A stretch of 64,000 bases of DNA from Tistrella mobilis KA081020-065 (lineage in GTDB: Bacteria; Pseudomonadota; Alphaproteobacteria; Tistrellales; Tistrellaceae): NCBI RefSeq assembly GCF_000264455.2, contig NC_017956.1:1-64000 (forward strand), given 5' to 3'. The notes beneath the pieces were generated by a model that was given only the letters and a program-made list of their open reading frames with translations, did no database searches and was not told where the DNA came from. Below are positions 12,169-19,736 of the stretch, piece by piece (position 1 is the first letter of the stretch; each line of letters opens with the position of its first letter). A program made the position numbers and the translations under genes.

Positions 12169-13266
12169 GTGACGATCAATGCAGGTCTCGAAGGGATTGT
12201 CGTCGCCGAGACGGATCTGTCGCTTGTCGACGGCAAGAACGGCTATCTGGTCTATCGCGGGAACTGGGCCAAGGATCTCGCGATCTCCCGCACCTACGAA
12301 GATGTGGTTCACCTGCTGTGGCGCGGCCACCTGCCTGACGAACGCGAGAGCGAGGCCTTCCGCGCCGAACTGGCGGCCCGCCGCAAGCTTCCCGACTATC
12401 TGAAGACGATCATCCGGGCGCTGCCGCCCGAGACCGACACCATGAGCGTGCTGCGCACGGCGACCTCGGCGATCGGCGATCGCAGCTTCGCCTGGCCCCC
12501 CACTTTCGAGCAGGCCTCGGAGATCCTCGCCAAGGCGCCGACGATCATCGCCTATCGCAATGCGCTGAACACCGGTCGCGACCCGATCGAGCCGGATGAG
12601 AGCCTCGGCCATGCCGAGAACTATCTCTATATGCTCCATGGCGAAAAGCCGACCCGCGTCCACACCCGTGCGCTCGACGCCTATATCATCCTGACCGCGG
12701 AGCACGGGCTCAATGCCTCGACCTTCACCGGCCGGGTGATCACCTCGACCCGCTCGGACATCGCGTCTGCGATCACCGGCGCGATCGGTGCGCTGAAGGG
12801 CCCGCTTCATGGCGGTGCGCCCTCGGAAGTCGACACGATGCTCGAAGAGATCGGCACCAAGGAGAATGCCGAGCCCTGGCTGCGCCAGCAGATCGAGGCC
12901 GGCGAGCGTCTGATGGGCTTCGGCCACCGGGTCTACAAGACCATGGATCCGCGCGCCGTGGCACTCCGCCAGGTGTCGGACAGCTTTGCCGGCGAGGATC
13001 CCTGGTTCGATCTCTCGGTCCATGTCGAGGAGACCGCGGTCCGGCTGCTGTCGGAATACAAGCCCGGCCGCAATCTTTATCCGAATGTCGAGTTCTGGGC
13101 GGCGGCGGTGCTGCGCGGCGTGCGCATCCCGACCGACCTTTATACTCCGACCTTCGGGCTGGCGCGCATGGCCGGCTGGTCGGCGCATATCCTGGAACAG
13201 GCCGACAAGAACCGCCTGATCCGGCCCGAATCGACCTATGTCGGCGAGATGCCCAAGGCGTCCTGA
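12169..13266 (+). CDS. Citrate synthase-family protein (CitA-like citrate/2-methylcitrate synthase)
   Basis: The enzyme condenses an acyl-CoA (acetyl-CoA, perhaps propionyl-CoA) with oxaloacetate. Catalytic His residues are visible in GPLHGGAP (His214) and GFGHRVYK (His253). The usual catalytic Asp is replaced by Glu in YPNVEFW (Glu308); from memory the mycobacterial CitA branch has the same change, so this is a paralogue type and not damage. The GTG at 12169 is chosen because GGAGAGG lies eight bases upstream. Reading on to 12052 would add 39 Arg/Pro-rich residues with no homology. At 365 residues it is shorter than the hexameric GltA type. It has its own promoter and terminator. Confidence 0.88.
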   Translation: MTINAGLEGIVVAETDLSLVDGKNGYLVYRGNWAKDLAISRTYEDVVHLLWRGHLPDERESEAFRAELAARRKLPDYLKTIIRALPPETDTMSVLRTATSAIGDRSFAWPPTFEQASEILAKAPTIIAYRNALNTGRDPIEPDESLGHAENYLYMLHGEKPTRVHTRALDAYIILTAEHGLNASTFTGRVITSTRSDIASAITGAIGALKGPLHGGAPSEVDTMLEEIGTKENAEPWLRQQIEAGERLMGFGHRVYKTMDPRAVALRQVSDSFAGEDPWFDLSVHVEETAVRLLSEYKPGRNLYPNVEFWAAAVLRGVRIPTDLYTPTFGLARMAGWSAHILEQADKNRLIRPESTYVGEMPKAS

Positions 13267-13285
13267 TCTCCGGCTTCTGATGCAG

Positions 13286-13326
13286 AAAGGCCGACCGTCC
13301 CGGTCCGGGGCGGCCGGCCTTTCGTT
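13286..13326 (+). terminator. Rho-independent terminator after citrate synthase
   Basis: AAAGGCCG at 13286-13293 pairs with CGGCCTTT at 13315-13322, and further G/C pairs lie inside the loop. The stem is followed by TCGTTT. It lies 20 bases after the citrate synthase stop and before the convergent rlmJ gene. Confidence 0.7.
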
Positions 13327-13350
13327 TGTGCAGATCCTTGTCGTGACTGA

Positions 13351-14238
13351 TCAGTCGTGCGGCAGAGGGCTCACGCGCCAGTGGCCGGGGCGCTTCGGAT
13401 CTGCCGCCAGCCTGCGGGCGCACCAGTCCAGCAGATCGGCCATGCCCTCTTCCACCGGCCAGGCGGGGTTGACCGCGATCAGCCCGGTGGTGGTCATCCC
13501 GTCGGAGGTGCTGCCGGGGGGCAGGATCGACAATTCGGCGCGCAGACCTTCCACATGGGGCGGCAGGGCGCGACCGATCCTCCGTGCCAGATCTTCGGCG
13601 GCCTCGGCCCGCTTCACCGGGTACCAGATCAGATAGCTGCCGCTGGCCCAGCGTTCGATCGCGGCCTCCATGGCGCGGGCCAGACGATCGAACTCGTCCA
13701 CCTCTTCGAAAGGTGGGTCGATGATGGCGAGGCCGCGCCGTTCCCCCGGCGGCAGGCAGGCTTTCAGCACGCCGTAGCCGTCGTGACGCAGCACTTCGAT
13801 CCGCGGGCCCGGGCGCGGGGCGCGGGCGCCCAGCACCCGTTCCAGCCGTGCACGCACCGGATCGACGGTCTCGGCTGCGATCAGCCGGTCGCCTGGACGC
13901 ATGGCAAGGGCGGCAATGAGGGGAGAGCCGGGATAGCGTCGGCGCGTGCCGACGGCACCGCGGCCGTCATCCACCGCATCCAGTGCCCGGCGCAGCCCGG
14001 CAATCAGCGCCGGTTCGTCCGGGGCCGGTCGGTCGGCGATGCGGAAGATGCCGCCGCGGGCCTCGCCGCTGCGCAGGCTTTCGGGGGCCTCGAGGTCGTA
14101 GAGCCCTGAACCGGCATGGGTATCGATCACCACGAAGGGCTTCGACTTGCGGGCCAGATGGGCGACCGTGGCGGCCAGCGCCGCGTGCTTGACGATGTCG
14201 GCAAAATTGCCGGCGTGGAAGTCGTGGGCGTAGTTCAT
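13351..14238 (-). CDS. rlmJ: 23S rRNA (adenine-2030-N6)-methyltransferase RlmJ
   Basis: RlmJ methylates A2030 of 23S rRNA using S-adenosylmethionine. The N-terminus MNYAHDFHAGNFADIVKHA is the family hallmark. The SAM-binding loop DTHAGSGLYDL follows at about residue 39, and the catalytic motif IV DPPFEE is present in the second half (LAIIDPPFEEVDEF). The C-terminal SYLIWYPVK segment is also typical. Its 295 residues match the usual size. It is convergent with citrate synthase and downstream of the amidohydrolase gene on the same strand. Confidence 0.95.
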   Translation of the reverse strand: MNYAHDFHAGNFADIVKHAALAATVAHLARKSKPFVVIDTHAGSGLYDLEAPESLRSGEARGGIFRIADRPAPDEPALIAGLRRALDAVDDGRGAVGTRRRYPGSPLIAALAMRPGDRLIAAETVDPVRARLERVLGARAPRPGPRIEVLRHDGYGVLKACLPPGERRGLAIIDPPFEEVDEFDRLARAMEAAIERWASGSYLIWYPVKRAEAAEDLARRIGRALPPHVEGLRAELSILPPGSTSDGMTTTGLIAVNPAWPVEEGMADLLDWCARRLAADPKRPGHWRVSPLPHD

Positions 14239-14269
14239 GCCTGGGGCGGGCCTGTTCTGGAAATGCCAT

Positions 14270-14295
14270 GGGCGGTCACCGGATGGTGACCGCCC
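14270..14295. terminator. Perfect hairpin between amidohydrolase and rlmJ
   Basis: GGGCGGTCACC and GGTGACCGCCC form an 11-bp perfect stem with a four-base GGAT loop. It lies just past the end of the minus-strand amidohydrolase gene. No strong T run follows on either strand, so it may be a weak terminator or an mRNA-stabilising structure. Confidence 0.45.
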
Positions 14296-14328
14296 CGGCG
14301 TCTTTCGACAAGGCCTGCCTGGCCGGGA

Positions 14329-15546
14329 TCAGCCCTGCATCGTCTGGGTCGGCTTCGAGAAGTGCACATCTTCGGGCTTCAGCCCATAGAAGCGCATCGC
14401 ATTGGGGCCGAAGATCAGATCCTTGTGCGCATCGGGCACGTCGTCGCGCTCGCGGATCGAGCCGAAGGCTTCACCCAGCTTGCCGCCGGCATAATGGGTG
14501 TGCGGGAAGTCCGCGGCCCCCAGAATGCGATCGGCGCCGATCAGATCGACGAAGGCCGGCAGGTTGGCCTCGTCACCCTCGACGGTGAAGTAGATCTCGC
14601 GCTCGCGCAGATAGTCGATCGGGGCCTTTTCCGCCGGCCAGACCTCGGCCGCGGGCGTCACCCGCCACTTGTCCATCCGGTCGAGCACGGTGGGGAACCA
14701 GCTGGCGCCACCTTCCAGGAAGCCGACCTTCAGCGACTTGAAGCGATCGAGGATGCCGCCACCCAGGAAGCTGAAGAAGCCGAAGACGATGGTCATCTCG
14801 AAATTCAGGATGAAGGCTGCGGCCGGGCTGTCGAGGCCTTCGCCGATGCCGTCATGGGCCCAGCCGACATGGACGCAGATCGGCAGGCCGACCTCTTCCG
14901 CCGCCGCCCAGACCGGATCGAACCGACGATCATGCAGCAGAACCGATCCGACCGTGCCCAGCACCATCAGCGAGGTTGCTCCCAGAGCCTTGGCGCGATG
15001 CACTTCCTTCACCGCCTGATCGGGCAGGCGCATCGGCAGAAGGGCCGCCCATTTCAGCCGGGTCGGCTTCTTGCCGCAGGTTTCGGCCATCCAGCTGTTA
15101 TACGACCGCATCAGCGCCGCCTCGAACAGCGGATCGCGGGTCAGCGGCTGGAGGAAAAGGGTCGAATAGATCGTCGCCACGTCCAGCTGGATCTCGTCCA
15201 TCTTCGCACAATAGGCGTCGACGTCGAGAATGCCCTGGATAGCGGTGCTGACCGGCTTCAGCTTCGCATAGTCGGTGACGATCGGGCTGGCATGACAGGA
15301 CGCCTGATAGCCCTGCATCTTGGGCCGCATCTCGCCGTCGATCAGCCAGGCATAGTTGCGCTGGGTCCGATGGGCGATCATGTCGCCGATATGGACGATC
15401 TTGGGCCGCCGGTGCCAGTAGGCGCGGTCCAGATGATCGAAGATGCCGTCATGATCCTCGATATGAGAATCGGCATCGATGAAGGGGTGTTTCTTCTCGG
15501 CCGACGCGAAAGCGCCACGCCGGTTCGGAACGGGCTGATAGGTCAT
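14329..15546 (-). CDS. Amidohydrolase-family 2 (ACMSD-like) metal-dependent hydrolase
   Basis: The 405-residue protein belongs to the amidohydrolase-2 superfamily of TIM-barrel metalloenzymes, whose members hydrolyse or decarboxylate small aromatic and amide compounds. The N-terminal metal motif appears as FIDADSHIEDHD, a D-x-H variant. A mid-barrel His is in ICVHVGWAHD and another in ADFPHTHYAGG, with the barrel Asp in RILGAADFPH. The substrate cannot be told from sequence. Two near-identical palindromes, 40 and about 205 bases upstream, suggest tight regulation together with the MFS exporter. Confidence 0.85.
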   Translation of the reverse strand: MTYQPVPNRRGAFASAEKKHPFIDADSHIEDHDGIFDHLDRAYWHRRPKIVHIGDMIAHRTQRNYAWLIDGEMRPKMQGYQASCHASPIVTDYAKLKPVSTAIQGILDVDAYCAKMDEIQLDVATIYSTLFLQPLTRDPLFEAALMRSYNSWMAETCGKKPTRLKWAALLPMRLPDQAVKEVHRAKALGATSLMVLGTVGSVLLHDRRFDPVWAAAEEVGLPICVHVGWAHDGIGEGLDSPAAAFILNFEMTIVFGFFSFLGGGILDRFKSLKVGFLEGGASWFPTVLDRMDKWRVTPAAEVWPAEKAPIDYLREREIYFTVEGDEANLPAFVDLIGADRILGAADFPHTHYAGGKLGEAFGSIRERDDVPDAHKDLIFGPNAMRFYGLKPEDVHFSKPTQTMQG

Positions 15547-15585
15547 CGGGCTGCTCCGCCGTGCTGCCTGCCTGAAATGGCAAAT

Positions 15586-15602
15586 GTCTCATTCTGCGAG
15601 AC
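15586..15602. promoter_or_regulatory. Palindromic operator GTCTC-N7-GAGAC, amidohydrolase promoter, proximal
   Basis: GTCTCATTCTGCGAGAC lies 40 bases upstream of the amidohydrolase start on the minus strand. The arms are perfect, and the preceding GGCAAAT is shared with the distal copy at 15749. The position suits a repressor that blocks RNA polymerase. Confidence 0.6.
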
Positions 15603-15748
15603 GATTTCGGGCGATCCACCATTGCGTGATATTGGCCGCCCCGTCCTAGCCAAAAATGAGCACCGCAAACCGGCTTGTCAATTTTTGCGATCTATTCATC
15701 CTGAAATAATCACCGGAGCCGCGATCTCGCGGACTTTCGGCGGCAAAT

Positions 15749-15765
15749 GTCTCGTTCTGTGATAC
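15749..15765. promoter_or_regulatory. Palindromic operator, distal copy (one arm mismatch)
   Basis: GTCTCGTTCTGTGATAC differs from a perfect palindrome at one position and shares GGCAAATGTCTC with the proximal site 163 bases away. The pair forms a 24-base imperfect direct repeat. This copy lies in the gap between the amidohydrolase gene and the divergent LeuA-like gene, so it could influence either. Confidence 0.5.
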
Positions 15766-16188
15766 TTGTGGGGATGAATTGCTCGTAGAGGTTGAGAAAA
15801 CGGGTTGCCGGTTAGATAGCGATGTTTTAGGGTCATCCAACTGATGGTAGATAATCCGTCAGGATAGTCATCGGTGGGAACGATCGCCAGCAGCATCGCA
15901 CCGGTACAAAGCCGGGCGAGGTCGCGCCGGAAGGGACGGTGGCAGGCGACGGAACCAGGGCAAGTGGCGCGGGCGATGCGGCGGGCAAGCCGGCTTCGTC
16001 TGCGAAGCGGGGCAGTCGCGAACGGGGGGCCGGCGGGGCCAAGACCTGCCGGCGTGAAGACGCAGACCGGATGTGAAGTGCTGAGCGGCAGCCGCCGCCA
16101 TGCGCCGTGGGTGGCCCATTGCCCGCAATCCGGTGTGAGGATCAGCCCTGACGGCACGCGACCTGTTCCTTCGAAGGGAGCATGTCCG
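15766..16188. other. Remainder of the 642-base intergenic region
   Basis: The gap between the amidohydrolase and the LeuA-like gene begins AT-rich (about 15,600-15,860) and then becomes GC-rich. An in-frame upstream extension of the LeuA-like gene reaches 15,874, but its residues look non-coding (Arg/Gly/Pro-rich with no homology). No RNA gene or convincing promoter hexamer pair was recognised here. GAAGGGAG at 16172-16179 is the ribosome site of the next gene. Confidence 0.4.
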
Positions 16189-17394
16189 ATGCATCATGAT
16201 CTTCCGACCGTCGCGGCCAGCGGGTTCCGGACAGCCAGACTGGTTGACGCCTCTCTGGCCGACGGCCGCGGTGCAACGGCACCGACGGCGGAGCGGCTGG
16301 ACATTCTGCTGGCCCTCGACGATCTGGGCATCGATGCGGCGCTGATCGGCTATCCGGCGGCCCGGCCCGCAGATCTGGCGCTGGTGGAGGCGAGCCGCGC
16401 ACGCTGTCGGCAACTGACCCGCATGGTCTGCACGGCGCTTGCCGATGCGCCGGTCCTGGCGGATCTGCTGGGCCGGGGCGAGCCGACGGAAAGCGGGCCG
16501 CCGATCGAGGTCGTGCTGGAATGCGGCACGGACCCGCGTCTGGCCGAGGGTGCGGATCCGGTGGCACTGCTGACCGGCGCGATCATCCGTCTGGCACCCC
16601 GGGCACCCGTCTGGGTCGAGCTTGCGGCGATTGCTGCAGCCGCTCCCGAAATGCTGCGGAGCCTGGTTCATGCCGCTCTTGCGGCCGGCGCCCGGGGGCT
16701 GATCCTTGCCGATACCACCGGCCGGATGCTGCCGGCCGAGACGGCGGCCACGATCGGCATGCTGCGGGCGATCACCGGCCCGACGATCCCGGTGATCGTG
16801 GCACCGGCCGACGATCTGGGCCTTGCTACCGCGAATGCGCTGGCAGGCCTTGCCGCCGGCGCCGATGGGGTGCTGGGTGCCATCGGCGGTTTGGGGGAGC
16901 GCGCCGGCCTGGTGCCGATCGAGGAGGTCGCGACCGCCATCCGTTATCGCCCGGATCACGTCCGACTGGATCACGCCATCGATCTCGCGGCCCTGGTCCG
17001 CACGGGCATGACGATCGCGGAAAGGCTTTCGGTCGATCTGGGGCGCAATAAGGCGCTGCTCGGCGACTACGTCTTCGGAACGGCTGCCGGGCTGCATCAG
17101 CACGGGCTGCTCAATCATCCGATCACTTACGAATATCTCGACCCGGCGGATTTCGGCCGCGAGCGGCGGATCCTGATCGGTCGCCATTCGGGGCGTGCAG
17201 TGCTGCGCGCCCGGCTGACCGAGGTCGGGATCAATCTGGATCCGGCAGGGCTGGAGGCCGTCTATCAGGCGGTGATGCGCAGCGCCGATCCCGAACGGTT
17301 CAACGACACGGCCGAGCTGGTCGCGCTCCACCGCCGGCTCTCGGCCGGGGATGCGGTCGCAGGCCCTGTCGCCCACGTCAGTCAGGGGGCATGA
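16189..17394 (+). CDS. LeuA/homocitrate-synthase-like protein with degenerate active site
   Basis: The 401-residue protein is clearly of the isopropylmalate/homocitrate synthase (HMGL-like) fold: LADTTGRMLPAE, GLATANALAGLAAGAD, GGLGERAG and GRHSGRAVL match the family. The usual TLRDG is SLADG (Ala24 where the catalytic Arg should be). The metal-binding HxHND before GLA is APADD (residues 205-209), so both His are lost. THEAGIH-like residues are AAGLHQHG. It is unlikely to do normal aldol condensation and may be a repurposed enzyme or scaffold. The ATG at 16189 follows GAAGGGAG by nine bases. Its stop overlaps the next start by four bases, so it is coupled to the YrdC gene. Confidence 0.8.
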   Translation: MHHDLPTVAASGFRTARLVDASLADGRGATAPTAERLDILLALDDLGIDAALIGYPAARPADLALVEASRARCRQLTRMVCTALADAPVLADLLGRGEPTESGPPIEVVLECGTDPRLAEGADPVALLTGAIIRLAPRAPVWVELAAIAAAAPEMLRSLVHAALAAGARGLILADTTGRMLPAETAATIGMLRAITGPTIPVIVAPADDLGLATANALAGLAAGADGVLGAIGGLGERAGLVPIEEVATAIRYRPDHVRLDHAIDLAALVRTGMTIAERLSVDLGRNKALLGDYVFGTAAGLHQHGLLNHPITYEYLDPADFGRERRILIGRHSGRAVLRARLTEVGINLDPAGLEAVYQAVMRSADPERFNDTAELVALHRRLSAGDAVAGPVAHVSQGA

Positions 17395-18092
17395 GGACGA
17401 TGGAAGTAGCGCTTGGCGTACCCGATGACGAGGTCGTCGACGATGCCGAGGTGGAGCATGTGCTGGGGGTCATCCGCGGCGGCGGCCTGACCCTGCTCAA
17501 AGCCAATATCGGTTACGGGCTGATCGGCCATACCGAACGGTCGATCCGCCGGATGTACGAGGTGAAGGGGCGGCCGCTGACCAACCCCTGCATCACCATC
17601 GGCAGCATCGATGTGCTGCGCGACCTGGTGATCATGGAGGATCCCCGGCTGCTGGACTGGATTGCCGAGGTGTCGGAGATGACGACGCTGGCGGTGATCA
17701 ACCGGCTCAACCCCGACAGCCGGCTGTTTGCCAAGCTGACGCCTCATGTCCGTCGGCAGTGCAGCGAGAACGGCACGGTCGCGACCTTCATCCGGACTGG
17801 CGCGTTCATCGAGCAGCTGGTCGAGAAGGCGCTGGCCGAAGACATCCTGCTGGTCGGATCCTCGGGCAACATCTCATCCACAGGCAATCGCTATACCTTC
17901 GCCGACGTCCAGCCGCAGGTTCTGGAGGGTGTGGATTTCTGGCACGAGAAAGGTGACGCCAAGTATCTCAACGACCAGAAACTGGCGACCAGCATCGTCA
18001 ACCTGACGAACTTCACCTTCCGCCGCAAGGGCGTGAACCACGAGTACATCGCGGCCAGCCTCGACGCTTTCAGATCGCGAACCGGCCTCTGA
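17391..18092 (+). CDS. YrdC/Sua5-domain protein
   Basis: The 233-residue protein has the YrdC fold known from TsaC/Sua5, which makes threonylcarbamoyl-AMP, and from carbamoyl-transfer enzymes of natural-product pathways. The nucleotide-binding motif is VKGRPLTNP (residues 58-66, with Lys59 and Arg61), and the SSxN motif is GSSGNISS (Ser157, Ser158, Asn160). The GGGLTLLKANIGYGL start replaces the usual T-x-T-x-YGL segment. It overlaps the LeuA-like gene by four bases and precedes the diiron oxidase gene by 110 bases. Being in this set, it is more likely a pathway-specific acyl- or carbamoyl-adenylating enzyme than the tRNA-modification housekeeping copy, but that is inference. Confidence 0.8.
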   Translation: MRTMEVALGVPDDEVVDDAEVEHVLGVIRGGGLTLLKANIGYGLIGHTERSIRRMYEVKGRPLTNPCITIGSIDVLRDLVIMEDPRLLDWIAEVSEMTTLAVINRLNPDSRLFAKLTPHVRRQCSENGTVATFIRTGAFIEQLVEKALAEDILLVGSSGNISSTGNRYTFADVQPQVLEGVDFWHEKGDAKYLNDQKLATSIVNLTNFTFRRKGVNHEYIAASLDAFRSRTGL

Positions 18093-18202
18093 GGTCGGGC
18101 CGGCCTCTGACGTCGGTCGTGCGACGGCGACACGGGATGCAGTTTCCAGGGACATGGACAAGTCGGCCCGCCCGCGGCGGGCTTTCGGAAGGACGATGAC
18201 GC

Positions 18203-18883
18203 ATGTCGGAATATTTTGAGGAGTTCGACCGGATCATCCAGGCCAACAAGTATTCACGCCACTCCTTCGTGAAGGAGATCGAGGCGGGCCGGGTGACGCG
18301 GGAACAGATGAAGCGCTGGGCGATCCAGAAGTATCATCAGGTCTATCTGCAGAACAGCTGCTACAGCGGCATTCATGCCAACAGCTGGCACGAGGACGTC
18401 CGCGCCTTCGAAATGGAGCAGCTGATCGCCGAGGAAACCGCGATCGCCGATGGGTCGGACAGCCATTACAACCTGATGAAGCGCTTCGCGCTGGCGCTAG
18501 GGGCGACCGAGGCCGAGATCCGGGAGACCCCGGTGGCGCCGGAAGTCTGGGATTTCGTGACCTATCTGGTCGGCCACTGCCGGAACAATCATTTCGTCTA
18601 TGGCATCCTGGCGATTTATGTGAACGAAAGCCAGACCTCGGAAAGCGCGATGAAGATGTATCGGGCGCTCAAATCCGGCTTCCAGTTGGATGATCGTGCG
18701 CTCGAATGGTTCACCGTTCATGGTGAAGCCGATATCGAGCATTCGTCGCACGCCAAGGATCTGATCGTGAAATACGCTCATGAGGCGCCGAACTTCGAAT
18801 GGCGCGGCCGGCAGGTGGTCGAGACCGGGTCGAAGATGTGGACCAAGCTCCACGACTTCTACTACGGGGTCATCACCGGCTGA
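18203..18883 (+). CDS. Haem-oxygenase-like diiron oxidase/PqqC-TenA-like protein (HDO)
   Basis: The 226-residue all-helical protein belongs to the PqqC/TenA/CADD superfamily. Six likely metal ligands are visible: Glu78 (in AEETA), His88 (DSHYNL), Glu142 (VNES), and the motif HxxxDxxH as His173, Asp177, His180. That set is the hallmark of haem-oxygenase-like diiron oxidases, which activate oxygen for N-oxygenation, C-C cleavage or desaturation; cofactor-free PqqC and thiaminase TenA lack it. The N-terminal segment with REQMKRWAIQKYHQVYLQN is PqqC-like. It follows the LeuA-like/YrdC pair and probably acts on the same metabolite. Substrate unknown. Confidence 0.82.
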   Translation: MSEYFEEFDRIIQANKYSRHSFVKEIEAGRVTREQMKRWAIQKYHQVYLQNSCYSGIHANSWHEDVRAFEMEQLIAEETAIADGSDSHYNLMKRFALALGATEAEIRETPVAPEVWDFVTYLVGHCRNNHFVYGILAIYVNESQTSESAMKMYRALKSGFQLDDRALEWFTVHGEADIEHSSHAKDLIVKYAHEAPNFEWRGRQVVETGSKMWTKLHDFYYGVITG

Positions 18884-18897
18884 GACCGGGCCGGGTT

Positions 18898-18933
18898 CCG
18901 CCGCGGCGGCGTCGGGGGAGGCCGCCGCGGCGG
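18898..18933. terminator. Bidirectional hairpin between convergent genes
   Basis: CCGCCGCGGCGGC at 18898-18910 and GCCGCCGCGGCGG at 18921-18933 form a perfect 13-bp stem with a 10-base loop. It sits between the HDO gene and the convergent ABC permease gene. There is no T run, so it may work as a rho-aided or roadblock terminator. Confidence 0.5.
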
Positions 18934-18944
18934 ATGCCGGATCG

Positions 18945-19730
18945 TCAGGATGTCGCCGGGCTTTTGCCCCGCCGCTTCATCGCCGCCATGGCCAGGGCGA
19001 CCAGGATCGTGCCGACGATGAAGACGAAGGCCGCGGCGGCGATCGCCGGGCTGATGTTCTCGCGGATGGTCGAGAACATCTGCCGGGCGAGGGTGCGCTG
19101 ATTGGGTCCGGCGACGAACAGGGTGAGCACCACCTCGTCGAGCGAGGTGGCGAAGGCCAGCACCGCGCCCGAGGCAACCCCGGGCATGGCCAGCGGCAGG
19201 GTCACCCGCCGGAAGACGGTGACCGGCGAGGCGCCCAGGCTGAGAGCGGCGAGTTCGACCCGCCGGTCGATGCCGGCGAGCGCACCGGTGACGCTGACTA
19301 CCACGAAGGGGATCGCCACCACCGCATGGGCGACGATGACGCCCAGATAGCTGCTGGCGATGCCGAGCCGGACGAACAGCACCTGCATGCCGACCCCCAG
19401 CACCACGGCAGGCACGACCATGGGCAGCAGGAACAGCGTCCGGGCGATGCCGGCGAAGGGCAGGCGGCGGTTGCGCAGACCGAGCGAGGCGGCGGTGCCG
19501 AGCACCGTGGCCAGCAGGGTCGCCCCGGTGCCGATGATCAGGCTGTTCACGATGGAGCGCTGCCAGACCGCCGCCGTCGCCAGTTCCTCGAACCAGCGGG
19601 TTGAGAATTCCGGGATCGGATAGGTCAGGAAGACGCTGGAGGTGAAGGCGAGCGGCAGGATCGCCACAAGCGGCGCCACCAGGAAGATCACCACCGCAAG
19701 CGCATAGAGCAGTTTGAACGCCTTGGGCAT
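18945..19730 (-). CDS. Polyamine-type ABC transporter permease (PotC-like)
   Basis: The 261-residue inner-membrane permease has six predicted helices. It carries the EAA loop ELAALSLGASPVTVFRRVTLPLAMPG, which contacts the ATPase. It belongs to the PotC branch of spermidine/putrescine-type importers. It is the last gene of a minus-strand operon with a PotD-like binding protein, a PotA-like ATPase and a PotB-like permease. Ligand is inferred only from family; other ligands (opines, amino acids, ferric compounds) are carried by relatives. Confidence 0.9.
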   Translation of the reverse strand: MPKAFKLLYALAVVIFLVAPLVAILPLAFTSSVFLTYPIPEFSTRWFEELATAAVWQRSIVNSLIIGTGATLLATVLGTAASLGLRNRRLPFAGIARTLFLLPMVVPAVVLGVGMQVLFVRLGIASSYLGVIVAHAVVAIPFVVVSVTGALAGIDRRVELAALSLGASPVTVFRRVTLPLAMPGVASGAVLAFATSLDEVVLTLFVAGPNQRTLARQMFSTIRENISPAIAAAAFVFIVGTILVALAMAAMKRRGKSPATS

Positions 19731-19736
19731 GGGCTG

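Noticed and set aside
15874-16188. Long in-frame N-terminal extension of the LeuA-like gene
   Set aside because: The residues are Arg/Gly/Pro-rich and unlike the family; GAAGGGAG places the start at 16189.
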